DNA of 64,000 bases, taken from NCBI RefSeq assembly GCF_000308375.1, contig NZ_BAFQ01000006.1:1-64000 (forward strand). Direction: 5' to 3'. The notes beneath the pieces are model-generated. The model saw only the letters and a program-made list of their open reading frames with translations, searched no databases and was not told where the DNA came from. This document shows positions 54,048 through 64,000 of the stretch, in pieces. This DNA comes from Nocardia aobensis NBRC 100429 (lineage in GTDB: Bacteria; Actinomycetota; Actinomycetes; Mycobacteriales; Mycobacteriaceae). The translations under genes and the position numbers were made by a program. How positions within the stretch are numbered: the first letter of the stretch is position 1; each line of letters starts with the position of its first letter.

Positions 54048-57000
54048 ATGGCTGACAACGAGGGCACCCAGACGACGGCAACCACCGGCGACGCGAACGC
54101 CGAGGTGGAGCAGACAACTGCGACCGAACAGAGTGTGACCGAGCCGGGCGGTGCGGCGAAATCCGGCGGCACCGATATGTCGGTGGCCGAGCTGCGCGAG
54201 TGGCTGCAGCGCTGGGTCGCCGACGCCACCGGCCAGCCGGTGGAGCAGATCACGGTCGACCGGCCGATGGAGGAATTCGGCCTGGCCTCGCGTGACGCCA
54301 TCGCCCTGGGCGGTGATATCGAAGAGCTCACCGGCGTACTGCTGAACGCGACGATCGTGTATCAGCATCCGACGATCGCGGCGCTCGCCGAGCGGATCAT
54401 CAACGGTGAGCCGGAGACGCCGGAGGAGGCGGCGGACGATGCCTTCTACACCGCCGGATATCAGCCGGGGGCGGCGCACGATATCGCCATCGTCGGTCTC
54501 TCCACGCGCCTGCCCGGCGCCGGCGATACGCCGGAGACGACCTGGGACTTCCTGATCAACCGGGGTGACGGCATCCGGGACCTGCCCGAGGGCCGGTGGT
54601 CGGAATTCCTGGCCGATCCGGATATCGCGGCGGCCGTCGAGAAGGGCAATACCCTCGGCGGCTACCTCGACCAGGACGTGATCAAGGGCTTCGACGCGGA
54701 ATTCTTCGCGATGTCGCCCGTCGAGGTCGAGCGCGTCGATCCGCAGCAGCGGCTCATGATGGAGCTGACCTGGGAAGCGTTGGAGCACGCGCGAATTCCG
54801 GCGAATACCCTCAAGGGCGAATCCGTCGGCGTGTTCATCGGTACCTCGACCAACGATTTCTCGTTGCTCGCCGCGTTGGGACTGGGCAAGTCGGACGCCG
54901 ACGCGCCGGCCTCGGCCGACGCCTACGCCCTCACCGGCGGCTCCACCGCGATCGTCGCCAACCGGGTGTCGTACTTCTACGACTTCCGCGGTCCCTCGGT
55001 GGCCGTGGACACCGCATGCTCGTCGACCCTGGTGGCGGTGCACGACGCGGTGCGCGCACTGCGCAACGGCGACGCCGACGTGGCGCTGGCCGGTGGTGTG
55101 AACATGCTGCTGGCCCCCGCGATCACCCTCGGTTTCGATTCCATCGGCGCGGTCGCGAAAGACGGCCACATCAAAGCGTTCTCGTCCGATGCGGACGGCA
55201 TGGTCCGCAGTGAGGGCGCCGGCATGGTGGTGCTCAAGCGCCTGGCCGACGCCGAGCGCGACGGGGACCGCATTCTCGCGGTCGTGAAGGGCACTGCCGT
55301 CAATTCCGATGGTCGTTCCAACGGTATCGTCGCGCCCAACCCGGACGCCCAGGTCGACGTGCTGCGCCGCGCCTACCGGGATGCGGGTATCGCGCCCTCG
55401 ACCGTCGACTACATCGAGGCCCACGGCACCGGTACCCCGATCGGCGATCCGATCGAGGCCGACGCGCTCGGCCGGGTGATCGGCCGTGGGCGCGAAGACG
55501 ACAAGCCGGCGCTGCTGGGTTCGGCGAAGACCAACTTCGGACATCTCGAATCCGGTGCCGGCGCCGCCGCCCTCGCCAAGGTGATTCTGGCGTTGCAGCA
55601 CAACGTCATTCCGCCGAATATCGGCTACGCGGGGCCGAGTCCCTTCATCCCGTTCGATCAGGCGCACCTGAAGGTCGTCGACGAGCCCACCGAATTTCCG
55701 CGCTACAGCGGTACCGCCACCATCGGCGTCTCCGGATTCGGATTCGGTGGCACCAACGCGCACGTGGTCATCCAGGAATACGCCCCGGCCGCTGCCGCCG
55801 CGCCGAAAGATGATGCCGCGCAGGGCGCTTCGGCCGACGCCGAGACGCTCGACGCCGAACTCGACAACGAGGCGACCGATGTGCTCGCCGGTGCCGAGGC
55901 GATCGTCGAGGGCAGCGATCCGCTGGCCGCACCCGACCCCGTCGCCGAGGTGGCCGAGTGGACGCAGGAACGCACCGAGCCGCTGCCGGTGATCCTGCCG
56001 GTGTCGGCCTATCTGCCGTCGCGTCGCCGCCGGGCCGCGAGCGACCTCGCCGACTGGCTGGAATCCGAAGCGGGACAGGCGACTCCGCTCGAGGATGTGG
56101 CGCGGTCGCTGGCCAAGCGCAACCACGGCCGTTCGCGCGGCGTGGTGCTGGCGAAGACCCACGAGGAGGCCGTGGCCGGATTGCGGGCCATCGCCGCCGG
56201 TAAGCCGGGGCCGGGCGTGTTCACCGCCGACTCCCCGGCCGCCCAGGGACCGATGTGGGTGCTGGCCGGATTCGGCTCGCACCACCGGAAGATGGGTAAG
56301 CAGCTCTACCTGGAGAATTCGATCTTCGCCCGGACCGTGGACGAGGTCGACGAGCTGGTTGTCGACGAGGCCGGATATTCGGTCAAGGAGATGATCCTCG
56401 ACGACGCCCAGGACTGGGATGTGGGCACCTCGCAGGTCGGCGTATTCACGATCCAGCTCGGTCTCGCCGCGCTGCTGCGCGCGCACGGCGCCGAACCGCA
56501 TGGCGTGGTGGGGCATTCGCAGGGTGAGGCGGCCGGTGCGTACATCTCCGGCGGTCTGCCGCTCGAGGACGCGGTGCGCGTGATCTGCGCGCGGTCGCGG
56601 CTGATGGGCGAGGGCGAACAGATGATCACCGACGACCAGGTGCGCAATATGGCCCTGGTCGAATACAGCGCCGAAGATATCGAGAAGGTGCTGCCGGAGT
56701 ACCCGGATCTCGAGGTCGCGGTGTACGCCGCGCCGACCAACACCGTGATCGGCGGCCCGCCGGATCAGGTGCACGCGATCGTGGCGCGCGCCGAATCCGA
56801 GGGCAAATTCGCGCGGGTGCTGCAGACCCGCGGCGCCGGGCACACCTCGCAGATGGATCCGCTGCTGGGTGAGCTGGCCGCGGAGCTGGCCGGCATCGAG
56901 CCGACCAAGGTGACCACGGATCTCTATTCGACCGTGCACAAGGCGACCGTGTACAAGGCCGGTTCGGACCCGGTGCACGATGTCGACTACTGGGTGACCA

Positions 57001-59369
57001 ATATGCGCGGCTCGGTGTATTTCACCAACGCGATCCGTCGCGCGGTCGACGCGGGCATCACCACCTACCTGGAACTGGCGCCGAATTCCGTCGCGCTCAT
57101 GCAGGTGATGGGTACGACCTTCGCCGCCGGTGTGCACAACGCGGCTCTGATCCCCACGCTCAAGCGCAAGGAGGACGAGGCCGCGGGGGTCATCTCCGCC
57201 CTGGCCCAGCTGTACGTGCAGGGCCACCCCGTCGATCTGGTGTCGCTGCTGCCCGCCGGTGACTACGCCGACGTTCCGCGAACGGCCTTCCTGCGCAAGG
57301 AATACTGGCCCAAGGTCAGCATCGCGACGGGTTCGGGCAGCGGCCGCGCGCCCGGTGCGCACGTGGCGCTGCCCGACGGCCGCCACGCCTGGGAGGTGTC
57401 GGCCGCGGCCGTCACCGATCTGGCCGGTCTGGTGAACGCGGCTGCGGCGCAGGTGTTGTCGGAGGTGGCGCTGGGTGCGACCGTCGCGCACTCCCCGCTG
57501 CCGGCGTCGGGCACCCTGACCACGACGCTCACCCCGCATCCGGGGGGAGCCTCGGTCCAGGTGCACGTCCGCGAGGGCACTGCGTTCCGGCTGCTGTTCG
57601 ATGCGGTGGTGACCGCGAGCGCGCCGTCCACCAACGGAACCCCGGCAGCCGCCATCCAGCCCGCTCCCGCTCCGGCCGAAACCGACAGCGGCACAGCAGA
57701 TCTCGTCGTCGCCGAGAGTTTCGGCGACCGCTGGGATCCCAACGGTACGCAGACCGTCGAGGAACGACTGGCGACCATCGCGGCGGAATCCATGGGTTAT
57801 GCCGTGGAGGATCTGCCGATGGAGATCCCGCTGATGGAGCTGGGGCTCGACTCGCTGATGGCGATGCGGATCAAGAACCGCGTCGAATACGAATTCGACA
57901 TCCCCTCGCTGCAGGTCTCCGCGGTGCGCGATGCCAGCCTCAACGAGGTGGGCAAGGTGCTCCGCTACGCCATCGAACACCGCGACGAGGTCGCCGCGAT
58001 GGCGGAAAAGCAAGCCGCCGATGGTGGTTCGCTCACCGTGGACGACAATTTCGTCGCCGCCGCGCGAGCCGCGATGGAGGCCGGGGAGGATCCGGCCGCG
58101 GCGGTGCAGCAGCAGGTGGCGGCCGCCGAGCCGAAACCGGCCGAGCCGGCCGCGGCTGCTCCCGCCGGAACCGCCGGTGCGGTGGCGGACGTGGCCGATG
58201 CGGATCGGAAGGCAAGCGCCGCGGCGGCCGTGTTCGGCGGCGGCCAGGGCACGGGCACCAAGGAACCGGAAGCCGATGTGCCCCCGCGTGATGCGGCCGA
58301 GCGGTTGACCTTCGCCGCGTGGGCGATGGTGACCGGCAAGTCGGCCGGTGGCATCTTCAACACCCTGCCGATCCTCGACGAGGACACCGCGGAGAAGCTG
58401 GCCGCGCGCCTGTCGGACCGGGTCGGCAGCACCGTCGACGTCGACGACGTGCTCGACTGCGAGACGATCGAACAGCTGTCGGATATCGTTCGCCGGCATC
58501 AGGATTCGGCCACCGAGGTCGAGGGCTTCATCCGCCCGCTGCGGCCGCGGCCCGAAGGCTCGACCGCGATCCCGATCTTCGTCTTCCACCCCTCGGGCGG
58601 TAACACGCTGGTGTACGAGCCGTTGCTCAAGCGGCTGCCGGAGGGCACGCCGATGTACGGCTTCGAGCGGATCGAGGGATCGATTCCCGAGCGGGCCCGC
58701 GAATACGCCACCGAAATCCGCAAGATCTTCCCCTCCGGCCCGTACGTTCTCTACGGCTGGTCGCTGGGTGCGGTGTTCGCACTGCAGGTCGCCCAGATCA
58801 TGCGTGCCGAGGGCGACGACGTCCGGCTCGTCGGTCTGATCGACCTGGCGCTGCCGGTCGAGGACGAGGACCCGTCGCCGGAAGGCCGTCGCGCGCGGAT
58901 CGAGCGATTCCAGGCGTTCGCGCAGAAGACCTACGGCATCGAGGGAGAGCTCGACGACGAGATGTTGCAGGAACTCGCGGACGCCTCCGACGAGCAGCAA
59001 CTCGAAATCATCATGGGCCTGCTGAAATTCGCCGACGTGAAGATCCCTGGCGGCGTGATGGAACATCAGCGCACGTCCTGGCTCGACAGTCGCGATCTGC
59101 AGAAGGCGCAGCCGTCGCACTACGAGGGCGATGTGACGCTCTATCTCGCCGACCGCTATCACGACGGCATCATCGAGCTCGAGCCTCGTTTCGCCGATCG
59201 GCAACCGAACGGCGGATGGGATGGTTACATCCCCAACCTGGAAGTCATCCACATCCCGGGTGACCACCTCCAGATCATCGATGAACCGCGCGTCGCGCAG
59301 ATCGGTGCCGACCTCACCCGGAAACTGGCCGCGATCTCCGACGATGCACCCGGGAAGGGAGAGCAGTGA
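54048..59369 (+). CDS. pks13: mycolate-condensing polyketide synthase Pks13
   Basis: This enzyme condenses the meromycoloyl chain with carboxylated fatty acyl-CoA to make the alpha-alkyl beta-ketoester precursor of mycolic acid. The 1773-residue chain has an N-terminal ACP (GLAS, Ser near 82) and a ketosynthase with Cys324 in DTACSSTL and His459 in EAHGTGT. An acyltransferase follows with Ser824 in GHSQGEAAG, then a second ACP with Ser1269 in GLDSLMAM and a thioesterase with Ser1572 in GWSLGAVF. All active sites are intact. GAGGA precedes ATG 54048. Its stop overlaps the accD4 start. Confidence 0.97.
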   Translation: MADNEGTQTTATTGDANAEVEQTTATEQSVTEPGGAAKSGGTDMSVAELREWLQRWVADATGQPVEQITVDRPMEEFGLASRDAIALGGDIEELTGVLLNATIVYQHPTIAALAERIINGEPETPEEAADDAFYTAGYQPGAAHDIAIVGLSTRLPGAGDTPETTWDFLINRGDGIRDLPEGRWSEFLADPDIAAAVEKGNTLGGYLDQDVIKGFDAEFFAMSPVEVERVDPQQRLMMELTWEALEHARIPANTLKGESVGVFIGTSTNDFSLLAALGLGKSDADAPASADAYALTGGSTAIVANRVSYFYDFRGPSVAVDTACSSTLVAVHDAVRALRNGDADVALAGGVNMLLAPAITLGFDSIGAVAKDGHIKAFSSDADGMVRSEGAGMVVLKRLADAERDGDRILAVVKGTAVNSDGRSNGIVAPNPDAQVDVLRRAYRDAGIAPSTVDYIEAHGTGTPIGDPIEADALGRVIGRGREDDKPALLGSAKTNFGHLESGAGAAALAKVILALQHNVIPPNIGYAGPSPFIPFDQAHLKVVDEPTEFPRYSGTATIGVSGFGFGGTNAHVVIQEYAPAAAAAPKDDAAQGASADAETLDAELDNEATDVLAGAEAIVEGSDPLAAPDPVAEVAEWTQERTEPLPVILPVSAYLPSRRRRAASDLADWLESEAGQATPLEDVARSLAKRNHGRSRGVVLAKTHEEAVAGLRAIAAGKPGPGVFTADSPAAQGPMWVLAGFGSHHRKMGKQLYLENSIFARTVDEVDELVVDEAGYSVKEMILDDAQDWDVGTSQVGVFTIQLGLAALLRAHGAEPHGVVGHSQGEAAGAYISGGLPLEDAVRVICARSRLMGEGEQMITDDQVRNMALVEYSAEDIEKVLPEYPDLEVAVYAAPTNTVIGGPPDQVHAIVARAESEGKFARVLQTRGAGHTSQMDPLLGELAAELAGIEPTKVTTDLYSTVHKATVYKAGSDPVHDVDYWVTNMRGSVYFTNAIRRAVDAGITTYLELAPNSVALMQVMGTTFAAGVHNAALIPTLKRKEDEAAGVISALAQLYVQGHPVDLVSLLPAGDYADVPRTAFLRKEYWPKVSIATGSGSGRAPGAHVALPDGRHAWEVSAAAVTDLAGLVNAAAAQVLSEVALGATVAHSPLPASGTLTTTLTPHPGGASVQVHVREGTAFRLLFDAVVTASAPSTNGTPAAAIQPAPAPAETDSGTADLVVAESFGDRWDPNGTQTVEERLATIAAESMGYAVEDLPMEIPLMELGLDSLMAMRIKNRVEYEFDIPSLQVSAVRDASLNEVGKVLRYAIEHRDEVAAMAEKQAADGGSLTVDDNFVAAARAAMEAGEDPAAAVQQQVAAAEPKPAEPAAAAPAGTAGAVADVADADRKASAAAAVFGGGQGTGTKEPEADVPPRDAAERLTFAAWAMVTGKSAGGIFNTLPILDEDTAEKLAARLSDRVGSTVDVDDVLDCETIEQLSDIVRRHQDSATEVEGFIRPLRPRPEGSTAIPIFVFHPSGGNTLVYEPLLKRLPEGTPMYGFERIEGSIPERAREYATEIRKIFPSGPYVLYGWSLGAVFALQVAQIMRAEGDDVRLVGLIDLALPVEDEDPSPEGRRARIERFQAFAQKTYGIEGELDDEMLQELADASDEQQLEIIMGLLKFADVKIPGGVMEHQRTSWLDSRDLQKAQPSHYEGDVTLYLADRYHDGIIELEPRFADRQPNGGWDGYIPNLEVIHIPGDHLQIIDEPRVAQIGADLTRKLAAISDDAPGKGEQ

Positions 59370-60910
59370 GTACGACCGCCGAGAGGCTTGCCGACCTGCG
59401 GAAGAAGCTGGAACTCGCGCAGGAGCCGGCCGGCGAAGCGGGGGTGGCCAAGCGGGCCAAGAAGGGTATCCCCTCGCCGCGTGAGCGGATCAACATGCTG
59501 CTGGACCCGGGGACCTTCGTGGAAATCGGTGCGCTGGTACGCAATCCGGCGGACAAGAACTCCCTCTACAGCGACGGCGTGGTCACCGGCCACGGGTTGG
59601 TGGAGGGCCGCCCGGTGGCGGTGTTCTCCCACGATCAGACCGTGTACGGCGGCACGGTCGGCGAGATGTTCGGCCAGAAGGTCGCCTCGCTCATGCGCTT
59701 CGCCGCCAAGATGGGCTGCCCGCTGGTCGGCATCAACGACTCCGGTGGCGCGCGTGTGCAGGAGGCGGTGACCTCGCTGCGCTGGTACGGCGAGATGGCG
59801 ATCGCCATGGAAGCCCTCTCGGGTGCGGTGCCGATGGTGTCGCTGATCCTCGGCAACTGTGCCGCGGGTGCGGTGTATCAGCCGATCTGCACCGATGTCG
59901 TCATCGCGACCGAATCCGCGCACATGTTCGTCACCGGCCCGCAGATCACGCGCGAGGCCACCGGTGAGGACGTGACCGCCGACGAACTGGGCGGCGCCTA
60001 CCGGCAGGCCGACTGGGGCAATATCCACCACGTCGCCAAGGACGAGAAGGCGGCGTTCGAGTGGGCGCGCGAATATCTGAGCTTCCTGCCGTCGAGCTGC
60101 CAGGAGGAACCGCCGATCGTCAATCCGGGCCTCGAGCCCGAGATCACCGAAACCGATCTGGAACTGAACAGCTTCGTTCCGGACTCCGACAACGCCAGCT
60201 ACGACATGCACGAGGTGTTGCTGCGGATCTTCGACGACGGCGGATTCCACGAGGTCGGGTCGGATATGGCCCGCAACATCATCACCGGATTCGCCCGGGT
60301 GGACGGCCGGTCGGTCGGCGTCGTCGCCAACCAGCCGATGTATCTGGCGGGTGCGCTCGACGCCAAAGCGTCGGACAAGGCCTCGCATTTCGTCCGAATG
60401 TGCGACGCGTTCGAGATTCCGCTGGTGCTGGTCGTGGATACGCCCGGCTTCATGCCCGGTTTGGAGCAGGAGAAGGCCGGCGTCATCAAGCGTGGTGGTC
60501 GCTTCCTGTTCTCCTTCGTGGAGGCGTCGGTGCCCAAGGTCACCGTCGTCGTGCGCAAGGCCTACGGCGGCGGTTGGGCGGTCATGGGGTCCAAGGCCCT
60601 GGGCGCGGATGTGTACTTCGCCTGGCCGACGGCCCGGATCGCCGTGATGGGTGCGGAGCAGGCGGTCGGCCTGGTCGGCCGTCGCCAGCTCGAGGCGGCG
60701 CCGGAGGATCAGCGCGAGGCCATCCGCAAACAGATGATCGACTTCTACAACGCGACCGCCGCCACCCCGTGGCCCGCGGCCGAGCGCGGCTACATCGATG
60801 CGGTCATCGAGCCCTCGGCGACCCGCCTGGAGATCCGCAAGGCCCTGACGCTGCTGCGCGACAAGCGCCTGCAGCGCAATCCGCGCAAACATCACCTGCT
60901 GCCGCTGTAG
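59366..60910 (+). CDS. accD4: acyl-CoA carboxylase beta subunit AccD4
   Basis: This carboxyltransferase subunit works with a biotinylated alpha subunit to carboxylate the long-chain acyl-CoA that Pks13 uses as extender. The 514-residue protein has the biotin-dependent carboxyltransferase fold: [20 protein letters not shown], the oxyanion segments [12 protein letters not shown] and [15 protein letters not shown] ([12 protein letters not shown]), and [12 protein letters not shown] in the second half with [13 protein letters not shown]. The start is GTG in the GTGA overlap with pks13, so the two are translationally coupled. A terminator follows. Confidence 0.95.
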   Translation: MSTTAERLADLRKKLELAQEPAGEAGVAKRAKKGIPSPRERINMLLDPGTFVEIGALVRNPADKNSLYSDGVVTGHGLVEGRPVAVFSHDQTVYGGTVGEMFGQKVASLMRFAAKMGCPLVGINDSGGARVQEAVTSLRWYGEMAIAMEALSGAVPMVSLILGNCAAGAVYQPICTDVVIATESAHMFVTGPQITREATGEDVTADELGGAYRQADWGNIHHVAKDEKAAFEWAREYLSFLPSSCQEEPPIVNPGLEPEITETDLELNSFVPDSDNASYDMHEVLLRIFDDGGFHEVGSDMARNIITGFARVDGRSVGVVANQPMYLAGALDAKASDKASHFVRMCDAFEIPLVLVVDTPGFMPGLEQEKAGVIKRGGRFLFSFVEASVPKVTVVVRKAYGGGWAVMGSKALGADVYFAWPTARIAVMGAEQAVGLVGRRQLEAAPEDQREAIRKQMIDFYNATAATPWPAAERGYIDAVIEPSATRLEIRKALTLLRDKRLQRNPRKHHLLPL

Positions 60911-60930
60911 ACCGGCACACGAGCACACGG

Positions 60931-60963
60931 CGCCACCCGTACCGGAGATCCGGACGGGTGGCG
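60931..60963 (+). terminator. hairpin terminator after accD4
   Basis: CGCCACCCGT and ACGGGTGGCG pair in an outer 10-base stem, with CCGGA/TCCGG inside and one bulged base. It lies 20 bases after the accD4 stop and should close the pks13-accD4 transcript. Confidence 0.8.
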
Positions 60964-61083
60964 TTGTCGTGTTCGGCAGTGGCAACGAGCGGCACCTGCG
61001 GTTACGCCCGGTTGAACGCCGGGTAGCGCGTGTCTTTCGTGGAATCGCCCGGTCGGCGGGCCGCCATATGAGAGCCTTCAGCT

Positions 61084-61284
61084 ATGGGTAGCTCACCGAA
61101 GGCTGTACTCGAGGGCGGGCCGGCCGACCTGCCGCACCGCATCGTTCCCATCACCCCACCCGGCATCGAATTACGCGTGCAGAACGCCGGTGGCTACGAA
61201 CGTTTCAAATCCACACCACGCCGCCAGGACACCCCTGAAGGCAATCTCCCCGTCTACGAATGGATCGAACACGTCGACGTGTAG
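61084..61284 (+). CDS. small DUF5988-like protein
   Basis: The 66-residue soluble protein reads KAVLEGGPADLPHRIVP, then GYERFKSTPRRQDTPEGN, and ends LPVYEWIEHVDV. This pattern resembles the small actinobacterial DUF5988 proteins as I recall them. No function is known to me. It sits after the accD4 terminator, with its own gap, and ends in front of a long bidirectional hairpin. Confidence 0.7.
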   Translation: MGSSPKAVLEGGPADLPHRIVPITPPGIELRVQNAGGYERFKSTPRRQDTPEGNLPVYEWIEHVDV

Positions 61285-61314
61285 GGGGCAGGCAACCCCA
61301 CATCGCCGCATACG

Positions 61315-61357
61315 ACGACGGCGGGCGGCGCACGATATGTGCGCCGCCCGCCGTCGT
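61315..61357. terminator. long bidirectional terminator
   Basis: A perfect 19-base stem ACGACGGCGGGCGGCGCAC / GTGCGCCGCCCGCCGTCGT encloses GATAT. It lies between the convergent small gene (plus) and emb (minus), so it can stop both. Confidence 0.85.
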
Positions 61358-61373
61358 TCGCCGGGGCTACCGA

Positions 61374-64000
61374 TCAGAACACGCGCAGTTGTCCCGGACT
61401 CCAGAATCCGGAGCGCGTCGCGGTGCCCGTGTCGATCTTCGCCGGGGTGGCGTCGGTGTAGTACCGGTTGTAGCGCTCCAGGGTGCCCCAGTCACGAGCC
61501 CAGTTGTCCTTCAGATAGGTCGGGATCGTGGTGGAACCCGCCAGCATCTGGGTGAAGCCGAGCGGGCCGCCGAATTCCTCGGCCTGCCAGGTATCGGTCG
61601 AGCTCACCGCGAGCGGGCGGTCGGGCAGGATGCGATAGTTCGGCATGGTCGCCACGCCGTAGCGGTGCGGGAACGGGTTCTGGCAGGGGAACTGCAGGCC
61701 CACCGCCCAGTCCTCGAGCACCGGCTGTTCGGAGCCGAGGAAGGTGTTCAGCGTGACCATCTTCGGCACCCGCGGCGGTGTGAACGCCAGCCACTGATCA
61801 CCGATCAGCACATTGCGATTGGCCGAGATCCGCACCGCATCGGCGTCGGCGGCGATCTCCGACAGCGGAACGCGCAGGTTGCGCCACGACGGCGCCGGGC
61901 CGATATCGCGCGGGACGTAGCTGCCCTCGAATTTCACCGAACCGTCGGGCTGGCGCTTGCCGTACTCCAGCTTCAGGTCCTGGCCGTACTGCAACGCACC
62001 GGTCTGATCGAAGGACAGGATGCGGCCGGCCGCCGAGATGACCACCAGCGGCGAATCCGCCGACCGAGCGGGCAGTTCGTACCAGCTCGAGGTCAGATGC
62101 GCGGGCTGCTGCAGGCCCTGCTGATAGCTGCCCATCACCGGCGTCGTCTTCGGGTCGAGGCCGAAGGGCAGTGCGACGGTCGAGCCGTTGACACCGGCTT
62201 CCTTGGTCGTGCCGCCGCCGGTGCCCGCGTTCTGGCCCTCGGCGAAGTTCGCGCCCACCGACTGGTTGGAGGTGTTGCCGGTGCCCGGCTTCACCTCCAC
62301 CGCGTCGGCTTTCAGGTCGGTCGGCACACCGTTGGGATCGAAGCCGGTCGGGTCGGCACCGGCCAGCGGATCGCCGTCCTTCGGCGGATGCGCGGGATCG
62401 ATGATCGGATTCAACCGGCCCTGGTTCGAATTCGACTCGACCAGAACGTCGTCGGCGATTCCGCAGCGGTTGCCGCCGACCGCGTCGACGTTGCCGCGGG
62501 CCAGCGAGTAGGCCGGGTACTGGGTCACCGCGCCCTTGGCCAGCGACAGCACCTCGAACAACACCATCGCCGCGGCGACCAGCGTCAGCGGAATGGCCGC
62601 GAACCGGCGAATACGCTTGCCGCGCGAGGATTTCGAACTCTCCGGCGGTTTGGCGTAGCCCTCGCGCAGCGCCTGCCAGGCCACCACCGCGAGTGCGAGC
62701 CCGAACAGCACCAGCATGATCGTGTTGGACTGGAGTCCGTGCAGCGACACCGTCTTGTCGAACCACGGCACGCCGTAGCTCGAGACGTACCAGTAGCCGT
62801 TGGTGCCGGAGAACGACAGCGCCAGCGCGAAGAGCAAGGCGGCCAGGAAGATCGAGCGGTTCTTGCGCGACCGCAGCGCCGTCGCCGACACCGCCACCGC
62901 GGTCACCGCCGCGAGCGCACCCGCGATGCCCGCATAGGCGCCGAAGTGGTGGGTCCACTTGGTCGGGTTGAACATCATGAAGAAGATGGTTCCGCAGACC
63001 ACCCCGATCAACCGCCAGGTCGGACCGCTGGAGATGCCGGGAATCTGCTTGCGCCGCAACAACACCAGGGCGGTGGTGATCAGGCACAGGATCATCACGA
63101 TGAACGCGAACCGGCGCGAGACCGAACCGTCGACGGTCTGGACGAACAGGTAGTAGTAGCGCAGGTAGTCCTCGTACCAGGCCAGGTTCGGGCCGGTGAG
63201 GCGCCGCACCCGGTTGGCCTCCTGGATCCCGGCGAAGGTCTGATCGCTGTAGACGACGGTGAGTACCAGGAAACCCGCCGCCGCGATCGGCGCCAGCAAC
63301 GGTAGGGAGGAGACGAACCCCGAAGCGCGCCAGCCACTTCCGGCACGTGCCTGGAGATCGCGTTTGCGACGCACCACGATTCGCACCAGCGGGCGGATAC
63401 CGGCGAGCAGCGCGGCCACACACATCAGGCCGGTCGGCGCCGCCGCGAGCGTGAACGCCGCGACCAGTACCGCGCCGGCGGCGGGCAACAGGCGTCCGGT
63501 GGCGATCGCGCGTTCGATCGAGACCCAGGTCAGCAGCGCGCCCAGCGCGACGATCGGCTCCGAGCGCAGGCCGTTGTCGTAGGGCAGCCAGAAGGCGAGG
63601 AATACCAGTCCGCCGGTCCACAGCGCGACCTTCGAGGTCCGCACACTGCGGCCCAGCCGCGGCACCACCTCGCGGCTGATCACCATCCAGCACAGAATTC
63701 CGCACAGGAGCGCGGGGATACGCACCCACGGGCTGGCCGTGGAGATCTGCGCGAAGACCTGGATGACGTCGTAGTACCAGCCGAACGGCGCCTCCGGCAC
63801 GCCGTACCAGCGGAAGTAGTTGGCCAGATAACCCGCGTGCGGCGCCACGCGCACCATCGTCAGGATGTAGCCGTCGTCGGAGGTGTTGGCGCCGATGAAA
63901 TGCCACGCCAGCAGGATGCTCAGCACCGCGCCGTCGGCCCAGGTCGGCTTCAGCCAGTGCGCGGGGAAGAAGCGGCGGTGACCGCGGCCGTCGCTGGTGT
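61374..64000 (-). CDS. arabinosyltransferase Emb (EmbA/B/C family), N-terminus beyond window edge
   Basis: About 875 codons are visible; the gene continues past the right edge. It is a GT-C arabinofuranosyltransferase that builds cell-wall arabinan and is the target of ethambutol. The catalytic region reads HFIGANTSDDGYILTMVRVA, with the Asp pair. Many membrane helices follow, then the long C-terminal extracytoplasmic carbohydrate-binding region that ends QLRVF-like (SPGQLRVF). By position next to accD4 it matches the last emb gene (embB) of M. tuberculosis, but identity among EmbA/B/C is not proven. Confidence 0.93.
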   Translation of the reverse strand, partial: TSDGRGHRRFFPAHWLKPTWADGAVLSILLAWHFIGANTSDDGYILTMVRVAPHAGYLANYFRWYGVPEAPFGWYYDVIQVFAQISTASPWVRIPALLCGILCWMVISREVVPRLGRSVRTSKVALWTGGLVFLAFWLPYDNGLRSEPIVALGALLTWVSIERAIATGRLLPAAGAVLVAAFTLAAAPTGLMCVAALLAGIRPLVRIVVRRKRDLQARAGSGWRASGFVSSLPLLAPIAAAGFLVLTVVYSDQTFAGIQEANRVRRLTGPNLAWYEDYLRYYYLFVQTVDGSVSRRFAFIVMILCLITTALVLLRRKQIPGISSGPTWRLIGVVCGTIFFMMFNPTKWTHHFGAYAGIAGALAAVTAVAVSATALRSRKNRSIFLAALLFALALSFSGTNGYWYVSSYGVPWFDKTVSLHGLQSNTIMLVLFGLALAVVAWQALREGYAKPPESSKSSRGKRIRRFAAIPLTLVAAAMVLFEVLSLAKGAVTQYPAYSLARGNVDAVGGNRCGIADDVLVESNSNQGRLNPIIDPAHPPKDGDPLAGADPTGFDPNGVPTDLKADAVEVKPGTGNTSNQSVGANFAEGQNAGTGGGTTKEAGVNGSTVALPFGLDPKTTPVMGSYQQGLQQPAHLTSSWYELPARSADSPLVVISAAGRILSFDQTGALQYGQDLKLEYGKRQPDGSVKFEGSYVPRDIGPAPSWRNLRVPLSEIAADADAVRISANRNVLIGDQWLAFTPPRVPKMVTLNTFLGSEQPVLEDWAVGLQFPCQNPFPHRYGVATMPNYRILPDRPLAVSSTDTWQAEEFGGPLGFTQMLAGSTTIPTYLKDNWARDWGTLERYNRYYTDATPAKIDTGTATRSGFWSPGQLRVF

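Noticed and set aside
54000..59267. Very long open frame on the minus strand opposite pks13
   Set aside because: It is the mirror of the pks13 codon pattern in GC-rich DNA: the product is Arg/Gly/His-rich with no domain, while the plus strand encodes a complete Pks13.

Overview
This window looks like part of the chromosome of a mycolic-acid-containing actinomycete, most likely Nocardia or a close relative. It is very GC-rich and makes heavy use of GTG starts. It carries the arabinogalactan and mycolate locus (glf, glfT2, ubiA, aftB, four mycolyltransferases, a cutinase-like lipase, fadD32, pks13, accD4 and an emb arabinosyltransferase). It also has PE/PPE/EspG genes but no ESX core genes here. 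The genus is an inference from gene content; no sequence search was run.

Left part (1-12.7 kb). The edge gene is the N-terminus of an LCP-type cell-wall ligase, followed by a CPBP membrane protease. A DUF2470 protein follows, with a strong IdeR/DtxR-type iron box upstream. Next come pheA, a phosphoglycerate-mutase-like gene, a zincin-like metallopeptidase, a septum-formation membrane protein and serS. From memory this order matches the Rv3840-Rv3834c block of Mycobacterium tuberculosis, but here a PE-PPE-EspG cassette sits inside it. A membrane GGDEF/EAL protein (degenerate GGDAF, intact EAL motifs) and a YdcZ-type transporter follow.

Middle part (12.7-35.8 kb). A divergent TetR/SDR pair has palindromic operators. 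It is followed by an MBL-Rieske fusion, a two-domain ABM-like protein, a lipoprotein and two PlsC-type acyltransferases. A complete oligopeptide ABC transporter operon (B, C, D, then two tandem binding lipoproteins and a membrane protein) lies between the acyltransferases and a Cof-type HAD phosphatase. A PGRP amidase and a SpoIID/LytB protein are divergent around a palindrome. A divergent MarR/EamA pair has twin palindromic operators and is followed by an NAD(P)-binding protein and a GYP-rich membrane protein. Two convergent gene ends carry copies of the same palindromic repeat.

Right part (35.9-64 kb). glf-glfT2-PAP2-ubiA-aftB form a tightly packed operon that builds galactan, supplies decaprenyl-phosphoryl-arabinose and adds terminal arabinose. 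Four mycolyltransferase genes follow; strong hairpin terminators lie after the first three, and the fourth ends in LGFP repeats. A DUF732 lipoprotein and a Culp6-like cutinase overlap by 4 bases, and an F420-type oxidoreductase follows. Then come fadD32, pks13 and accD4, which activate, carboxylate and condense the mycolate chains. Two DnaA-box-like 9-mers lie in front of pks13. After a small DUF5988-like gene, an emb gene reads in from the right edge on the minus strand.

No rRNA, tRNA, CRISPR array, insertion sequence or phage gene was seen. I did not find a clearly undescribed multi-gene system. The best leads are the PE-PPE-EspG insertion, the two-copy palindromic repeat, the DnaA boxes before pks13 and the LGFP-type modules shared by three envelope enzymes.
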